64,000 bases of DNA from Rhizobium sp. WSM4643 (GTDB lineage: Bacteria > Pseudomonadota > Alphaproteobacteria > Rhizobiales > Rhizobiaceae), in contig NZ_CP104040.1 of assembly GCF_025152745.1 (NCBI RefSeq), positions 1,116,001-1,180,000 on the forward strand. The letters run 5' to 3'. How positions within the stretch are numbered: position 1 is the stretch's first letter; the number at the start of each line of letters is the position of its first letter. The position numbers were made by a program, and so were the translations under genes. This document shows, piece by piece, positions 9,474 to 18,134 of this stretch. The notes below the pieces were generated by a model, which saw nothing but the letters and a program-made list of their open reading frames with translations, was not told the DNA's origin and did no database searches.

Positions 9474-10418
9474 TCACTGAGCGCCGAGACTATTGCGCAT
9501 GGCACCGGCGGGCGGCTGAGCGCGACCATATTGCCGCGGCGAGCATCCCATCACTCTCTTGAAAGCGGTGCTGAATGCGCTTTCGGATTCATAACCGAGC
9601 GACAGGGCGACGCCGGCAATTGCCTCGGCCGAGTTTGTCAATCGGTCACCTGCGAGAAGCATGCGCCAGCGCGTCAGATAATCCATCGGCGCAAGCCCGA
9701 CCTTTTCCTTGAAGTGGAGAGCAAAACTGGACCGGGACATCGAGGCCCGTTCAGCCAGCGACTGCAACGTCCACTTGCGGGCTGGATCGGCATGCAGGGC
9801 GCCGATAGCCGCACCGATCCGCCGGTCGGTAAGCGCGAAAAGCCAGCCGACGCCGCGCGCATTCGGCGATGCGATATGGAGGCGCAACACCTGCATGAGC
9901 ATGACATGCGCAAAATGCTCCGCCATCAGAAAGCCACCCGGTTGCTGGTCGCGCAATTCGCGCGTCATCCGATCGAGACACCAGCGCAGCACGGCGGCGT
10001 GATCGGAACCCCTTTTCACATGGACGATCGGCGGCAGGATTCCGAGAAGGATGTCCGAATTTCCTCCCGAAAAGGAAAAGCGGCTGCCGATCAGGAAGAA
10101 ATCGCCGCCGCCGTTACAAGTCGCAATGCCGTCGCGGGCGACCGAATAGATCGCATCGGACGGGATCGCGTCGAGCACCGGATCGCTGGCGAGACGAAAG
10201 GCTCGGCGGCTCGTCAGCAGAAAGCAGTCGCTTTCCTCCAGGCGGACAGCTTCGGGGACGCCATCGACGCTCAGCCAGCAGGCGCCTGAAATCACCGCGT
10301 TGAACTTGATGCCATCAGGGGGCGGAAAATCGATCGCCCAGGCGCCGCCAGCGTCAAGCCCCGCGGAAACATAGCTGCGCGGTTTGAGCAATGCGAGAAC
10401 ATCGGATAACGGGTCCAT
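9474..10418 (-). CDS. AraC family regulator with cupin domain
   Basis: This 314-residue regulator has an N-terminal cupin_6-type effector domain (SDVLALLKPRSYVSAGLDAGGAWAI, LTSRRAFRL) and a C-terminal double HTH from about residue 205 (WTLQSLAERASMSRSSFALHF and the second-helix block SLGYESESAFSTAFKRVMGCSPRQYGR). This architecture is typical of AraC proteins controlling neighbouring oxidoreductases. It diverges from an SDR gene 124 bp away and probably activates it. The start at 10418 gives the standard length and retains the full cupin domain. Confidence 0.88.
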   Translation of the reverse strand: MDPLSDVLALLKPRSYVSAGLDAGGAWAIDFPPPDGIKFNAVISGACWLSVDGVPEAVRLEESDCFLLTSRRAFRLASDPVLDAIPSDAIYSVARDGIATCNGGGDFFLIGSRFSFSGGNSDILLGILPPIVHVKRGSDHAAVLRWCLDRMTRELRDQQPGGFLMAEHFAHVMLMQVLRLHIASPNARGVGWLFALTDRRIGAAIGALHADPARKWTLQSLAERASMSRSSFALHFKEKVGLAPMDYLTRWRMLLAGDRLTNSAEAIAGVALSLGYESESAFSTAFKRVMGCSPRQYGRAQPPAGAMRNSLGAQ

Positions 10419-10542
10419 GTAAAAATCCGGACGATGGCGAAGAGATGTCGGACTTTAGCGCATGGATCGTCTGGAGACCACGCCTTATTCTCGCGACCGT
10501 CAATCCAAGCGACGGCAACGTCGCAGAACAAAGGCGATTATC

Positions 10543-11502
10543 ATGAATGACAAACAAGTCCCCATCGGCTCGGGATTTGGAGCCCACACGACGGCCGGCG
10601 AGGTTCTGGCCGGTCTCGATCTTTCCGGCAAGCGCGCCATCGTCACCGGCGGCCATTCCGGCCTCGGGCTCGAGACCACACGCGCTCTGGCGGGCGCCGG
10701 CGCCAAGGTGACCATCGGCGCAAGGAGCCTCGAGGCGGCGCGCAGCGCGGTCGCCGGTATCGATGGCGTAGAGATTGATCGGCTCGACCTTTCCGACCTC
10801 GAAAGCGTTCGCGTCTTTGCTGAGCGGTTCGTCGCGTCTGGCCGCAGCATCGACATCCTGATCAACAGCGCCGGCATCATGGCCTGCCCGGAAACGCGTG
10901 TCGGCGACGGGTGGGAGGCACAGTTCGCGACCAATCATCTCGGCCATTTCGCCTTGGTCAACCGCCTTTGGCCGGCGATCTCGCCCGGCGCTCGCGTCGT
11001 TTCGGTTTCCTCCGGTGGCCATCGCAACTCGGCGATACGATGGGAGGCCGTGCAATTCGAGACCGGTTACGACAAATGGCAGGCCTACGGCCAGTCGAAG
11101 ACCGCCAACGCACTTTTCGCCGTGCATCTGGACAGGCTCGGGCGCGACACCGGCATCCGCGCCTTCTCGCTGCACCCAGGCAAGATCTTTACCCCTTTGC
11201 AGCGCCATCTCGCAAAGGAGGAAATGATCAGTGCCGGCTGGATCGATGCCGACGGCAATGGGATTGACCCGACATTCAAGACGCCATCCCAAGGGGCCGC
11301 CACGCAGGTTTGGGCGGCGACCTCGCCGCAACTCGACGGTATGGGAGGCCTCTATTGCGAGGACTGCGATATCGCCATCCGCGCAACCGATGGAGAGCCC
11401 GCAGGCGTCAGCGACCATGCCGCCGATCCCGAGGAGGCGGCACGCCTGTGGATCTTGTCGGCAAGGCTGACCGGCATTGATGCTTTCGCGGCGCATGCCT
11501 GA
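10543..11502 (+). CDS. SDR family oxidoreductase (WWOX/retinol type)
   Basis: This 319-residue short-chain dehydrogenase has the cofactor motif TGGHSGLG (Rossmann TGxxxGIG type), ILINSAGIM (NAG motif), and the catalytic SVSS with YGQSK (Ser, Tyr, Lys). Length and the extended C-terminus with FKTPSQGAATQVWAAT place it with the larger retinol-dehydrogenase/protochlorophyllide-reductase-like SDRs. ATG 10543 follows an AAGG ribosome site; the upstream ATG at 10462 adds unrelated basic sequence. The divergent AraC-family gene is the likely regulator. The substrate is unknown. Confidence 0.88.
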   Translation: MNDKQVPIGSGFGAHTTAGEVLAGLDLSGKRAIVTGGHSGLGLETTRALAGAGAKVTIGARSLEAARSAVAGIDGVEIDRLDLSDLESVRVFAERFVASGRSIDILINSAGIMACPETRVGDGWEAQFATNHLGHFALVNRLWPAISPGARVVSVSSGGHRNSAIRWEAVQFETGYDKWQAYGQSKTANALFAVHLDRLGRDTGIRAFSLHPGKIFTPLQRHLAKEEMISAGWIDADGNGIDPTFKTPSQGAATQVWAATSPQLDGMGGLYCEDCDIAIRATDGEPAGVSDHAADPEEAARLWILSARLTGIDAFAAHA

Positions 11503-11850
11503 ACCCATAGCGCGCGGCAAACCCTCGTCAATGCGCGCTGAAGACACAGCCGATTGTCTTGCCGTCCTCGCGCCTGACCCGGGCCTTCTCGGGTGAAGGC
11601 GTCATTGGCGCGCACGCTGCCGAAATCGGCCTGCAACAGCGCGGTCGCCGTGCCAGATTGTATTTGCGCAAATAGCAGTCAAATCCGGCGACAATCCGTC
11701 ATTAAAACGTATCAAGGCGTGCGCAAAAGCTGTGGCATTCCGTCCTGCGTCGCTCTGCGGACCCAGAGGCGCGACATTTTTCGTGACAGCGACATTGTGC
11801 AACAATATACGGTCAATCCTATCAGGAATCAGACTGACACGGATCACGAC
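11503..11850. other. intergenic region before the MocR gene
   Basis: No gene is supported in these 348 bp. A minus-strand 25-codon ORF (11528-11605) ends in a protein-like KTIGCVFSAH but has no ribosome site and no visible family. The segment from 11640 to 11850 is more AT-rich and should contain the promoter of the downstream regulator. Confidence 0.4.
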
Positions 11851-13254
11851 ATGAAAGACTGGCATCCAGATCTCAGCCGCAGCAGCAGCCCCCGTTATAT
11901 GGCGATCGCCGATGTGATTGAAATGGATCTGCGCAGCGGACATCTGGTGGCTGGGGATCGGCTGCCGCCGCAGCGCGAACTCGCCAAGCGGCTGAATGTC
12001 GATTTCACGACGGTAGCCAGAGGGTATGTCGAGGCGCAGAAGCGCGGGCTTGTGGATTCGCATGTCGGCCGAGGCACCTTCGTCACCGGTGGCGCGGACA
12101 AGGAGCGCCGGGGATTCGCGCCCGACGCCGCGCCCGATCCCCGCCGCGCCTCCATCGTCGATTTCTCGATGAATATGCCGCCGGAACCGGATGATCCCGA
12201 GTTGATTGCCCGCATGCGCGAGGGCATGTCGGCGGTGGCGGCGAGCCTCATTCCGCTTTTGCGCTATCAGGGTTTCGGCGGCTCCAGCATGGACAAGGCG
12301 GCTGCTGCCTCCTGGCTCAGCCGTCGCGGGCTGGTGCCCTCGCAGGAGCGCATCTTCGTCACACCCGGCGCCCATCCGGCCCTGCTGGCGATCTTCGGCC
12401 TGCTGGCAAAACCGGGCGAAACCGTGCTTTCGGAAATCATCACCTATCCCGGCATGCGCTCGATCGCCGCCCAGCTGCGGCTCAATCTGGCCGGCTTGCC
12501 GATGGACGAGGACGGTATCCTGCCGGATGCCTTTGCAGACGCCTGTGAGAGATTGAAGCCGAAGGCGCTTTATCTCAATCCGACGCTGCAGAACCCAACG
12601 ACGCTGACCATCCCGGCCAGGCGCCGCGAGGAAATCTCAGCCGTCGCCCGCAAATATCATGTGCCGATCGTCGAAGACGATGCCTACGGCTTCATTCCCC
12701 AGCATGGCCCGGCGCCGCTCGCGGCAACAGCGCCCGATCTGACCTGGCATATCGGCGGGCTGGCAAAATGCATCGGCGCGGGTCTGCGCCTTGCCTATGT
12801 CGTGGCGCCTGACAGTAAGGCAGTGTGGCCCTTCGTCAGCGCCATGCGCGCCAACAATGTCATGGCCTCGCCACTGACCGTTGCGCTCGCCACCCGCTGG
12901 ATCGAGGACGGCACCGCCGATACGATCCTGCGTTTCATCCGCGCTGAGGCCGCCGCCCGCCAGCAAATGGTTGCCGCCATCCTGCCGGCCGGCAGTTACC
13001 GCGCCGATCCGATCAGCTTCAACATCTGGCTGCCGCTCTCCAACGGCTGGACCCGCTCTACCTTCGGCAGCCATACCCGTTCTTCCGGCGTCGGCGTCGT
13101 CGCAAGCGATGCCTTCACGGTCGAGGGCACGGCACCCGAGACGGTGCGCGTCTGCCTTGGCGGACCGATCACCCGGGAGAAACTGCAGGGCGCACTGGAA
13201 TTCATGGCACATGCGCTGGAAGGCCCGCCTGAGATGGCGGCGTCGTTCTTCTGA
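11851..13254 (+). CDS. MocR-type GntR/aminotransferase regulator
   Basis: This is a 467-residue fusion. Residues 1-75 are a GntR winged helix (SSPRYMAIADVIEMDL, LPPQRELAKRLNVDFTTVARGY). Residues about 110-460 are a fold-type I aminotransferase domain, with ALYLNPTLQNPTTLTIP, the DDAYG block and the PLP-binding lysine in GGLAKCIGAGLR (Lys306). ATG 11851 is chosen because homology starts there; the upstream frame is not protein-like. MocR proteins sense amines or PLP and often control the adjacent gene, but here the flanking genes (SDR upstream, DUF983 downstream) give no clear target. It could also regulate itself. Confidence 0.9.
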   Translation: MKDWHPDLSRSSSPRYMAIADVIEMDLRSGHLVAGDRLPPQRELAKRLNVDFTTVARGYVEAQKRGLVDSHVGRGTFVTGGADKERRGFAPDAAPDPRRASIVDFSMNMPPEPDDPELIARMREGMSAVAASLIPLLRYQGFGGSSMDKAAAASWLSRRGLVPSQERIFVTPGAHPALLAIFGLLAKPGETVLSEIITYPGMRSIAAQLRLNLAGLPMDEDGILPDAFADACERLKPKALYLNPTLQNPTTLTIPARRREEISAVARKYHVPIVEDDAYGFIPQHGPAPLAATAPDLTWHIGGLAKCIGAGLRLAYVVAPDSKAVWPFVSAMRANNVMASPLTVALATRWIEDGTADTILRFIRAEAAARQQMVAAILPAGSYRADPISFNIWLPLSNGWTRSTFGSHTRSSGVGVVASDAFTVEGTAPETVRVCLGGPITREKLQGALEFMAHALEGPPEMAASFF

Positions 13255-13573
13255 CGCCGAACTCTGCCGAGGCTGATCGGGGCCGGACGAAAGCGGGACC
13301 GGTCAGGATCAGAGCGCCCGCCCCAAGCCGTCCGGGCATGGGCGAAGCATAGCCGCCACGTTCACGTCTGCCCCGCCCAGGCTGCCAGCCCTGGCTGCGG
13401 CTCCAAATGCTGTTTCAGAAATCTGCAGTCAGCTTGCTGCCGGCCCGCGCTGGAAGATCTGCGGCATTCTGGCGAATTGACTGGCAATCTCCACGCAATG
13501 TAATTATCTTGAATGCATACATTAATGGCATTGATCGCATCAATGTTCACGATACCAGCAAAGCGAAATCGTC
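13255..13573. other. intergenic region with 17-bp palindrome
   Basis: These 319 bp contain no supported gene. CATTGATCGCATCAATG (13529-13545) is a perfect 17-bp palindrome 28 bp upstream of the DUF983 gene, in a locally AT-rich stretch. It is a good operator candidate of unknown partner. A 62-codon minus-strand ORF here lacks a ribosome site and family features. Confidence 0.45.
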
Positions 13574-13942
13574 ATGGACACGGAATATCCCCCACTTCCT
13601 CCGATACAGACCGGCATCAGGGGGCGCTGCCCGCGATGCGGCCAGGGCCATATGTTCAAAGGCTTCCTGACGCTGCGGCCGGGATGCGAAGCCTGCGGCC
13701 TCGATTATTCCTTCGCCGATCCAGCCGACGGTCCGGCCTTCTTCGTCATCTGCTTCGCCTGCATCCCGAGCGTGCTGCTCGGCGTGTGGCTGGAGGTGGC
13801 CTTTTCGGCGCCGATCTGGGTGCAGCTTCTGGTCACCGGTCCCTTCATGCTCGCCACCTGCATTCCGCCGCTCCGGCCGCTGAAGGGCTGGCTGGTCGCC
13901 AGCCAGTATTTCTACAAGGCGGAAGAGGGCAAGCTCGCCTGA
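13574..13942 (+). CDS. DUF983 family membrane protein
   Basis: This 122-residue protein has two Cys pairs near the N-terminus (CPRCGQGHMF and CEACGLDYSF), which form a zinc-ribbon-like cap, followed by two hydrophobic helices (about residues 53-78 and 82-102). This matches the DUF983 inner-membrane family common in alphaproteobacteria, where it often lies near cytochrome oxidase or MutT genes. Its function is unknown. The 3' end overlaps the convergent LysR gene by 31 bp. The start is the only ATG in good position and directly precedes the domain. Confidence 0.88.
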   Translation: MDTEYPPLPPIQTGIRGRCPRCGQGHMFKGFLTLRPGCEACGLDYSFADPADGPAFFVICFACIPSVLLGVWLEVAFSAPIWVQLLVTGPFMLATCIPPLRPLKGWLVASQYFYKAEEGKLA

Positions 13943-14838
13943 GACCTGTTCAGCGTCGCGCGCAGGCGCGGCGTCGCGAAATCGAGTAGTGCTCGCAGCT
14001 TCAGCGGCACCAGTCCCTGCGCGGGATAGACGAGATGCACCGGCGCCGGCGGCGGTTCGAAATCTTCGAGCAGCGGCACCAGCAACCCGGCCATCTCGGC
14101 GCGTGCGGCCTGGTAGGAGAGCACGCGGGTGATGCCGAGGCCGGCGACAGCCGCATCGACCGCGGCCTCGGCGGTGTTGACGGCCAGCCGCGAGCGGATC
14201 GGCACCGCGAGATCATGTTTGCCCTCGGTGAATGTCCAGCTCAGCATCGAGGCCATACCCTCGAAGGTAACGCAGGCATGCCCAGCGAGATCGCCTGGAT
14301 GCCGGGGCAGGGCGTGCCGTGTCAGATAATCCGGGCTGGCATAGACCGTACGGCGGATCGCGCCGAGCCTTGTGGCGATCAGGTTGCTGTCCGGCAGGTT
14401 GCCGATCCTGAGCGCTACGTCGATATGATCCTCGACGAGGTTCGATATCCGGTCGCCAAGCATCAGCCTCAGATTGATATCGGAATAGGCTTTCAGGAAA
14501 TCCACCACGACAGGCAGGACGTGCAGCCGCCCGAAGACGATCGGCGCGGTCATCGTCAACTCGCCCTTCGGCGCGCTGTATTCACCGGCTGCCGTCCGTT
14601 CCGCCTCTTCCACTCGATTGAGAATCTCCCGCGCCGCCTCGACATAGGAGCGGCCGGCTTCCGTCAGCGTGATCTTCCGGTTGCTCCGTTGCAGCAGCTG
14701 GGCGTTGAGATGGGCTTCCAGTTCTGAAACCTTGCGGCTGACAGTTGCGAGCGGGGATCGCAGATGCCGTGAGGCGGCCGACAGGCTGCCCTGTTCGACG
14801 ACGGCAAGGAGCACGGTCATGGCGTCGAGGCGGTCCAT
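13912..14838 (-). CDS. LysR family transcriptional regulator
   Basis: This 308-residue LTTR has its winged HTH at residues 1-60 (MDRLDAMTVLLAVVEQGSLSAASRHL, LATVSRKVSELEAHL) and a type-2 periplasmic-binding-like effector domain from about 90 to 290. The wording (RSNRKITLTEAGRSYVEAAREIL) is typical of the CrgA/AaeR-like subgroup, which often pairs with a divergent detoxification gene. It diverges from a GST gene, and the 143-bp gap holds a 9-bp inverted repeat that is a likely binding site. The 3' end overlaps the DUF983 gene tail. Confidence 0.93.
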   Translation of the reverse strand: MDRLDAMTVLLAVVEQGSLSAASRHLRSPLATVSRKVSELEAHLNAQLLQRSNRKITLTEAGRSYVEAAREILNRVEEAERTAAGEYSAPKGELTMTAPIVFGRLHVLPVVVDFLKAYSDINLRLMLGDRISNLVEDHIDVALRIGNLPDSNLIATRLGAIRRTVYASPDYLTRHALPRHPGDLAGHACVTFEGMASMLSWTFTEGKHDLAVPIRSRLAVNTAEAAVDAAVAGLGITRVLSYQAARAEMAGLLVPLLEDFEPPPAPVHLVYPAQGLVPLKLRALLDFATPRLRATLNRSQASLPSSAL

Positions 14839-14863
14839 TCTATCCTTCCATGAATTGGTAGCA

Positions 14864-14905
14864 TGCCTTCCAGATTAGCATTCTACTGCAGCCAGATGGA
14901 AGGCA
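14864..14905. promoter_or_regulatory. LysR operator candidate
   Basis: TGCCTTCCA (14864-14872) and TGGAAGGCA (14897-14905) form a perfect 9-bp inverted repeat with a 24-bp spacer between the divergent LysR and GST genes. An extra half-site, TCCTTCCA, lies at 14843-14850. Multiple half-sites at this spacing suit a LysR tetramer. Confidence 0.6.
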
Positions 14906-14981
14906 GTAAATTACACAACAGATGGTTCGAAGCGGCCATCGCCAATCGCGTCCCGTCAATCGGAAGACCAAAGGAACCATC

Positions 14982-15593
14982 ATGAAACTCTATCACTACC
15001 CGCTTTCCGGCCATTCGCACCGGGCTCACCTGTTCCTGTCGCTGCTTGGCGTGCCCTATGAACTGGTCGAGGTCGACATGGCGGCAGGCGCCCACAAGGC
15101 GCCGGACTTTCTGAAGCTCAATCCCTTTGGCCAGGTGCCGGTGCTCGACGACAATGGCACGGTCATTGCCGATTCCTCTGCCATTCTCGTCTATCTCGCG
15201 CGCAAATACGGCCGCACCGACTGGCTGCCGGAAGAGGCGGTGGCCGCGGCGCGGATACAGAAATGGCTCTCGGTTGCGTCAGGCGAGATCGCCTACGGAC
15301 CATGTGCCGCGCGGCTGGTCACCGTCTTCGGCGCCGATTTCCGCACCGACGAGGTGATCGCCCGGGCGCACCGCATTCTCGCGCTGATCGAGGCGGAGCT
15401 CCACGGCCGCAGCTTCCTGCTCGGCGACAATCCTGTGGTCGCCGACGTGGCGCTCTACAGCTACATCGCCAACGCACCGGAGGGCAATGTCGATATCTCA
15501 GCCTATCCAAGCGTTCGTGCCTGGCTTGCGCGCATCGAGGCGCTGCCGGGTTTCGTCGGTTTTCGCAAGACCAAGATCGGCCTTGCCGCGTGA
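14982..15593 (+). CDS. glutathione S-transferase
   Basis: This 203-residue GST starts with a thioredoxin-like domain ([30 protein letters not shown] and the glutathione-binding [12 protein letters not shown]), followed by an all-helical C-terminal domain with [16 protein letters not shown]. Length and motifs are standard. ATG 14982 follows AAAGGAA at good spacing; the longer upstream reading is not protein-like. It diverges from a LysR gene with a shared inverted repeat and is 60 bp ahead of a flavoprotein gene, so a detoxification role for electrophiles is likely. Confidence 0.93.
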   Translation: MKLYHYPLSGHSHRAHLFLSLLGVPYELVEVDMAAGAHKAPDFLKLNPFGQVPVLDDNGTVIADSSAILVYLARKYGRTDWLPEEAVAAARIQKWLSVASGEIAYGPCAARLVTVFGADFRTDEVIARAHRILALIEAELHGRSFLLGDNPVVADVALYSYIANAPEGNVDISAYPSVRAWLARIEALPGFVGFRKTKIGLAA

Positions 15594-15653
15594 CAAGCCG
15601 CCGGGGCAGGTCGCTGTCCCGGTTCCCTAAATGCTGCCCAAAAGGAGGCCGTG

Positions 15654-16586
15654 ATGCTGGAGCAGACAAGACAGGACGCCACATCGCCCTGGCATGTGGG
15701 TGAACTCGCCATGCAGCGCAATGTCGGTGTCGCTGAACGCATGGATGGGCCGGGAAGGAATTTCGTCCGCAAGGCCATGCCGGAGCAGCACCGCGCCTTC
15801 TTTCCGATGTTGCCTTTCGTCGTGCTCGGCGCAGTCGATTCCATGGGCGATGTCTGGGCGACGGTCAGGGCTGAGCGCCCTGGTTTCATGGCCTCGCCGG
15901 AGCCGGAGATTCTCGAGGTCCGCCTGCCGCGCGACGCAGCCGATCCTGCCGATGCCGGCATGGAGGATGGCGACGCGATCGGAATGCTCGGCATCCAACT
16001 CGAGACCCGGCGCCGCAACCGGCTGAACGGCGTGATCCGCAGGGCGGATGCTGGAGCTTTCCAAGTGCGCGTCGGCCAGAGCTTCGGCAATTGCCCGCAA
16101 TATATCCAGCTTCGCTCTTCCGCCTTCGTCCGCGATCCGGATATGCTGAGCGCAATGCCGCCCGTTCATTCCGGCCAACTCGACGATCGGGCGCTAGGGA
16201 TGATTGAGGGCGCCGATACGTTTTTCGTCGCCTCCTATGTCGACCGCGACAATGGCGAGCGGCAGGTGGACGTGTCCCATCGCGGCGGCACTGCCGGCTT
16301 CGTCCGGATCGGCACCGACGGCGTGCTGACCATTCCCGACTTTCCCGGCAATCGGTTCTTCAACACGCTCGGTAATTTCCTCGTCAACCCGAAGGCGGGT
16401 CTGGTGTTCATCGATTTCGAAAGCGGCGACCTGCTGCAGATGACGGGCAGGGTCGAGGTGCTGCTGGATTCGCCCGAGATCGCCTCCTTTCAACGGGCGG
16501 AACGGCTGTGGCGTTTCAAGCCCGAAGAGATCGTGCTGCGCCCGGATGCCCTGCCGCTGCGGTGGAGTCTGCATTCCAACCTCTAA
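15654..16586 (+). CDS. PNPOx-like FMN-binding flavoprotein
   Basis: This 310-residue protein belongs to the pyridoxamine 5'-phosphate oxidase-related flavin-binding superfamily. The N-terminal half contains FFPMLPFVVLGAVDSMGDVWAT, and the C-terminal half has the split-barrel segments GGTAGFVRIGTDGVLTIPDF and NRFFNTLGNFLVNP. An AAAGGAGG at 15641-15648 fits ATG 15654 better than the adjacent GTG 15651. It follows the GST gene by 60 bp and probably shares its transcript. Flavin-dependent reduction of a small molecule is likely; a true PNPOx role is unlikely at this length. Confidence 0.8.
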   Translation: MLEQTRQDATSPWHVGELAMQRNVGVAERMDGPGRNFVRKAMPEQHRAFFPMLPFVVLGAVDSMGDVWATVRAERPGFMASPEPEILEVRLPRDAADPADAGMEDGDAIGMLGIQLETRRRNRLNGVIRRADAGAFQVRVGQSFGNCPQYIQLRSSAFVRDPDMLSAMPPVHSGQLDDRALGMIEGADTFFVASYVDRDNGERQVDVSHRGGTAGFVRIGTDGVLTIPDFPGNRFFNTLGNFLVNPKAGLVFIDFESGDLLQMTGRVEVLLDSPEIASFQRAERLWRFKPEEIVLRPDALPLRWSLHSNL

Positions 16587-16617
16587 TGCGAAACGCCGCC
16601 TCGAATCGGCTTGCCAA

Positions 16618-16635
16618 TTGTACCGATCAGTACAA
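16618..16635. promoter_or_regulatory. TetR operator candidate
   Basis: TTGTAC, six bases, then GTACAA is a perfect 6+6 inverted repeat 37 bp before the DUF1348 gene. A further GTACAG half-site follows at about 16649. Its place at the head of the DUF1348-tetR pair suggests autoregulation by the TetR protein. Confidence 0.6.
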
Positions 16636-16671
16636 TGATAACCATTCAGTACAGGAGCGCCCGGAGAACCT

Positions 16672-17133
16672 ATGTCCAGCCTCGTCCCGCTTTTCACCCT
16701 TGAGACCGCCACCCAGAAAGTCCGTCTTGCCGAGGATGGTTGGAACAGCCGTGATCCCGAGCGCGTCTCGCTCGTCTATACGCCGGACAGCCGCTGGCGG
16801 AACCGTGCCGAATTCATCACCGGCCGCGCCGAGATCGTCGCCTTCCTCACCCGCAAATGGGCAAAGGAGCTGGATTACCGGCTGATCAAGGAGATCTGGG
16901 CCTTCACCGATCATCGCATCGCCGTGCGCTTCGCTTATGAATGGCACGATGACAGCGGTAACTGGTTCCGTTCTTATGGCAACGAGAACTGGGAGTTCGA
17001 CGCCGCCGGCTTGATGCAACGCCGCTTCGCCTGCATCAACGACCTGCCGATCCGGGAATCGGAGCGCAAGTACCATTGGCCGCTCGGCCGGCGGCCGGAC
17101 GACCATCCCGGTCTGACCGAACTCGGCCTCTAA
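16672..17133 (+). CDS. DUF1348 (SnoaL/NTF2-like) protein
   Basis: This 153-residue protein has the small NTF2-like alpha+beta cone fold of the DUF1348 family: [33 protein letters not shown], then [14 protein letters not shown] and the ending [17 protein letters not shown]. These are conserved blocks of the family as I recall it. The function is unknown; NTF2-like folds often bind small hydrophobic ligands. It is followed by a tetR gene 20 bp downstream and preceded by a TTGTAC-N6-GTACAA site, indicating a TetR-controlled two-gene operon. Confidence 0.9.
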   Translation: MSSLVPLFTLETATQKVRLAEDGWNSRDPERVSLVYTPDSRWRNRAEFITGRAEIVAFLTRKWAKELDYRLIKEIWAFTDHRIAVRFAYEWHDDSGNWFRSYGNENWEFDAAGLMQRRFACINDLPIRESERKYHWPLGRRPDDHPGLTELGL

Positions 17134-17153
17134 ACAAGCCAAGGAAGCCGCGG

Positions 17154-17714
17154 GTGAAGACCGTCTACGAACGCGCCGACATCGTGCCGCTGCTGGCGGA
17201 AATCTTCCGCGAGTTCGGCTATGAGGGCACGTCGCTCAGCCGGATCACCGAACGCACCGGCATCGGCAAGGGCAGCCTTTACCACTTCTTTCCCGGCGGC
17301 AAGGAGGAGATGGCGGGTGCCGTGCTCGCCGATGTCGATGCCTGGTTCGAACATGCGATCTATCAGCCGCTGAGAAAGGACGACGCCGGTCAGGCGATCG
17401 CCGCGATGTGGGCGAATGTGAGCGATTATTTCCGCTCCGGTCGTCGTATCTGCCTCGTCGGCGCCTTTGCGCTTGACAAGACCCGCGAGCGGTTTTCAGC
17501 GGCGATCGGTGATTATTTCATCCGCTGGATCGACGCCTTGCGGTCGGCGCTGATGCGGGCAGGCTGCCCCGAGGGGGAGGCGCAAACGCTCGCCGAGGAG
17601 GGCGTCGCGGGCATTCAAGGCGCGCTGGTGCTGTCGCGCGCGCTTGATGATAGGATGGTTTTTGCCCGATCATTGGACACGCTGGCGAAACGGTTTGATG
17701 CTGTGATGCGATGA
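17154..17714 (+). CDS. TetR/AcrR family regulator
   Basis: This 186-residue repressor has its TetR HTH at about residues 20-50 (ITERTGIGKGSLYHFFPGGKEEM) and a helical ligand domain resembling the YxaF/LmrA type C-terminus. The start is GTG 17154, preferred because AAGGAAG lies 6-7 nt upstream and because the longer ATG reading from 17076 overlaps the DUF1348 gene by 58 bp and adds a Pro/Arg-rich segment. It is 20 bp behind DUF1348 in the same operon, with an inverted repeat at the operon head, so it probably represses its own operon. Confidence 0.88.
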   Translation: MKTVYERADIVPLLAEIFREFGYEGTSLSRITERTGIGKGSLYHFFPGGKEEMAGAVLADVDAWFEHAIYQPLRKDDAGQAIAAMWANVSDYFRSGRRICLVGAFALDKTRERFSAAIGDYFIRWIDALRSALMRAGCPEGEAQTLAEEGVAGIQGALVLSRALDDRMVFARSLDTLAKRFDAVMR

Positions 17715-17761
17715 GGGGCGGTCAAACCGCTGGGAGGTTGATTGCAATTGGGAAAAATTCA

Positions 17762-17785
17762 CCCGGCCACGAGTGACTGGCCGGG
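17762..17785 (-). terminator. intrinsic terminator (minus strand)
   Basis: CCCGGCCA (17762-17769) pairs perfectly with TGGCCGGG (17778-17785) over an 8-nt loop. Read on the minus strand it is followed by a T-rich TGAATTTTTCCC, so it can end transcription of the small minus-strand gene 55 bp upstream. It may also stop the convergent tetR mRNA. Confidence 0.65.
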
Positions 17786-17839
17786 GCATTGATCGGGCGC
17801 TGGCAGGCCGCTCGAGCTTACATTGGTAACGTTCTGCGC

Positions 17840-17977
17840 CTATTTCAGCGCTGTTTGTTGAGGCTGCTGGGCCGGGCGCGTATTTTCCCGTTCAGGGCGA
17901 ACCTGGCGCCATTCGTTTTCCATCTGATCGACGACATGCTGGGGAATGGTGGTTTGGCTGTTGGCGGGCGTCTGCAT
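17840..17977 (-). CDS. 45-residue Gln/Pro-rich small protein
   Basis: The product is MQTPANSQTTIPQHVVDQMEN followed by a WRQVRPERENTRPAQQPQQ segment. An AGGAG ribosome site lies 7-8 nt before ATG 17977, which is why this start is preferred over an ATG 60 bp upstream. A strong hairpin with a T-tract follows 55 bp downstream, so this looks like a monocistronic small gene between convergent neighbours. There is no signal peptide or transmembrane segment. I do not recognise a family. Confidence 0.6.
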   Translation of the reverse strand: MQTPANSQTTIPQHVVDQMENEWRQVRPERENTRPAQQPQQTALK

Positions 17978-18134
17978 CGGAAGTCTCCTCTGTTCGTGGT
18001 AAGGCTTCGGGGCAAGAAGATGCATTGCATAAGACAAAAGGCGTGTAAATCAGTGGCTTAAACACTTTGAACGATTAAATTGAATTTAATCGATTAAGAC
18101 GGTTTTAACCATGATATTTCGAGGGAAGCGCGGA

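Noticed and set aside
11528..11605. 25-codon minus-strand ORF ending KTIGCVFSAH
   Set aside because: No ribosome site, no family and too short; could be a remnant, but unsupported.
13362..13550. 62-codon minus-strand ORF
   Set aside because: No ribosome site and crosses the AT-rich palindrome region; likely chance.
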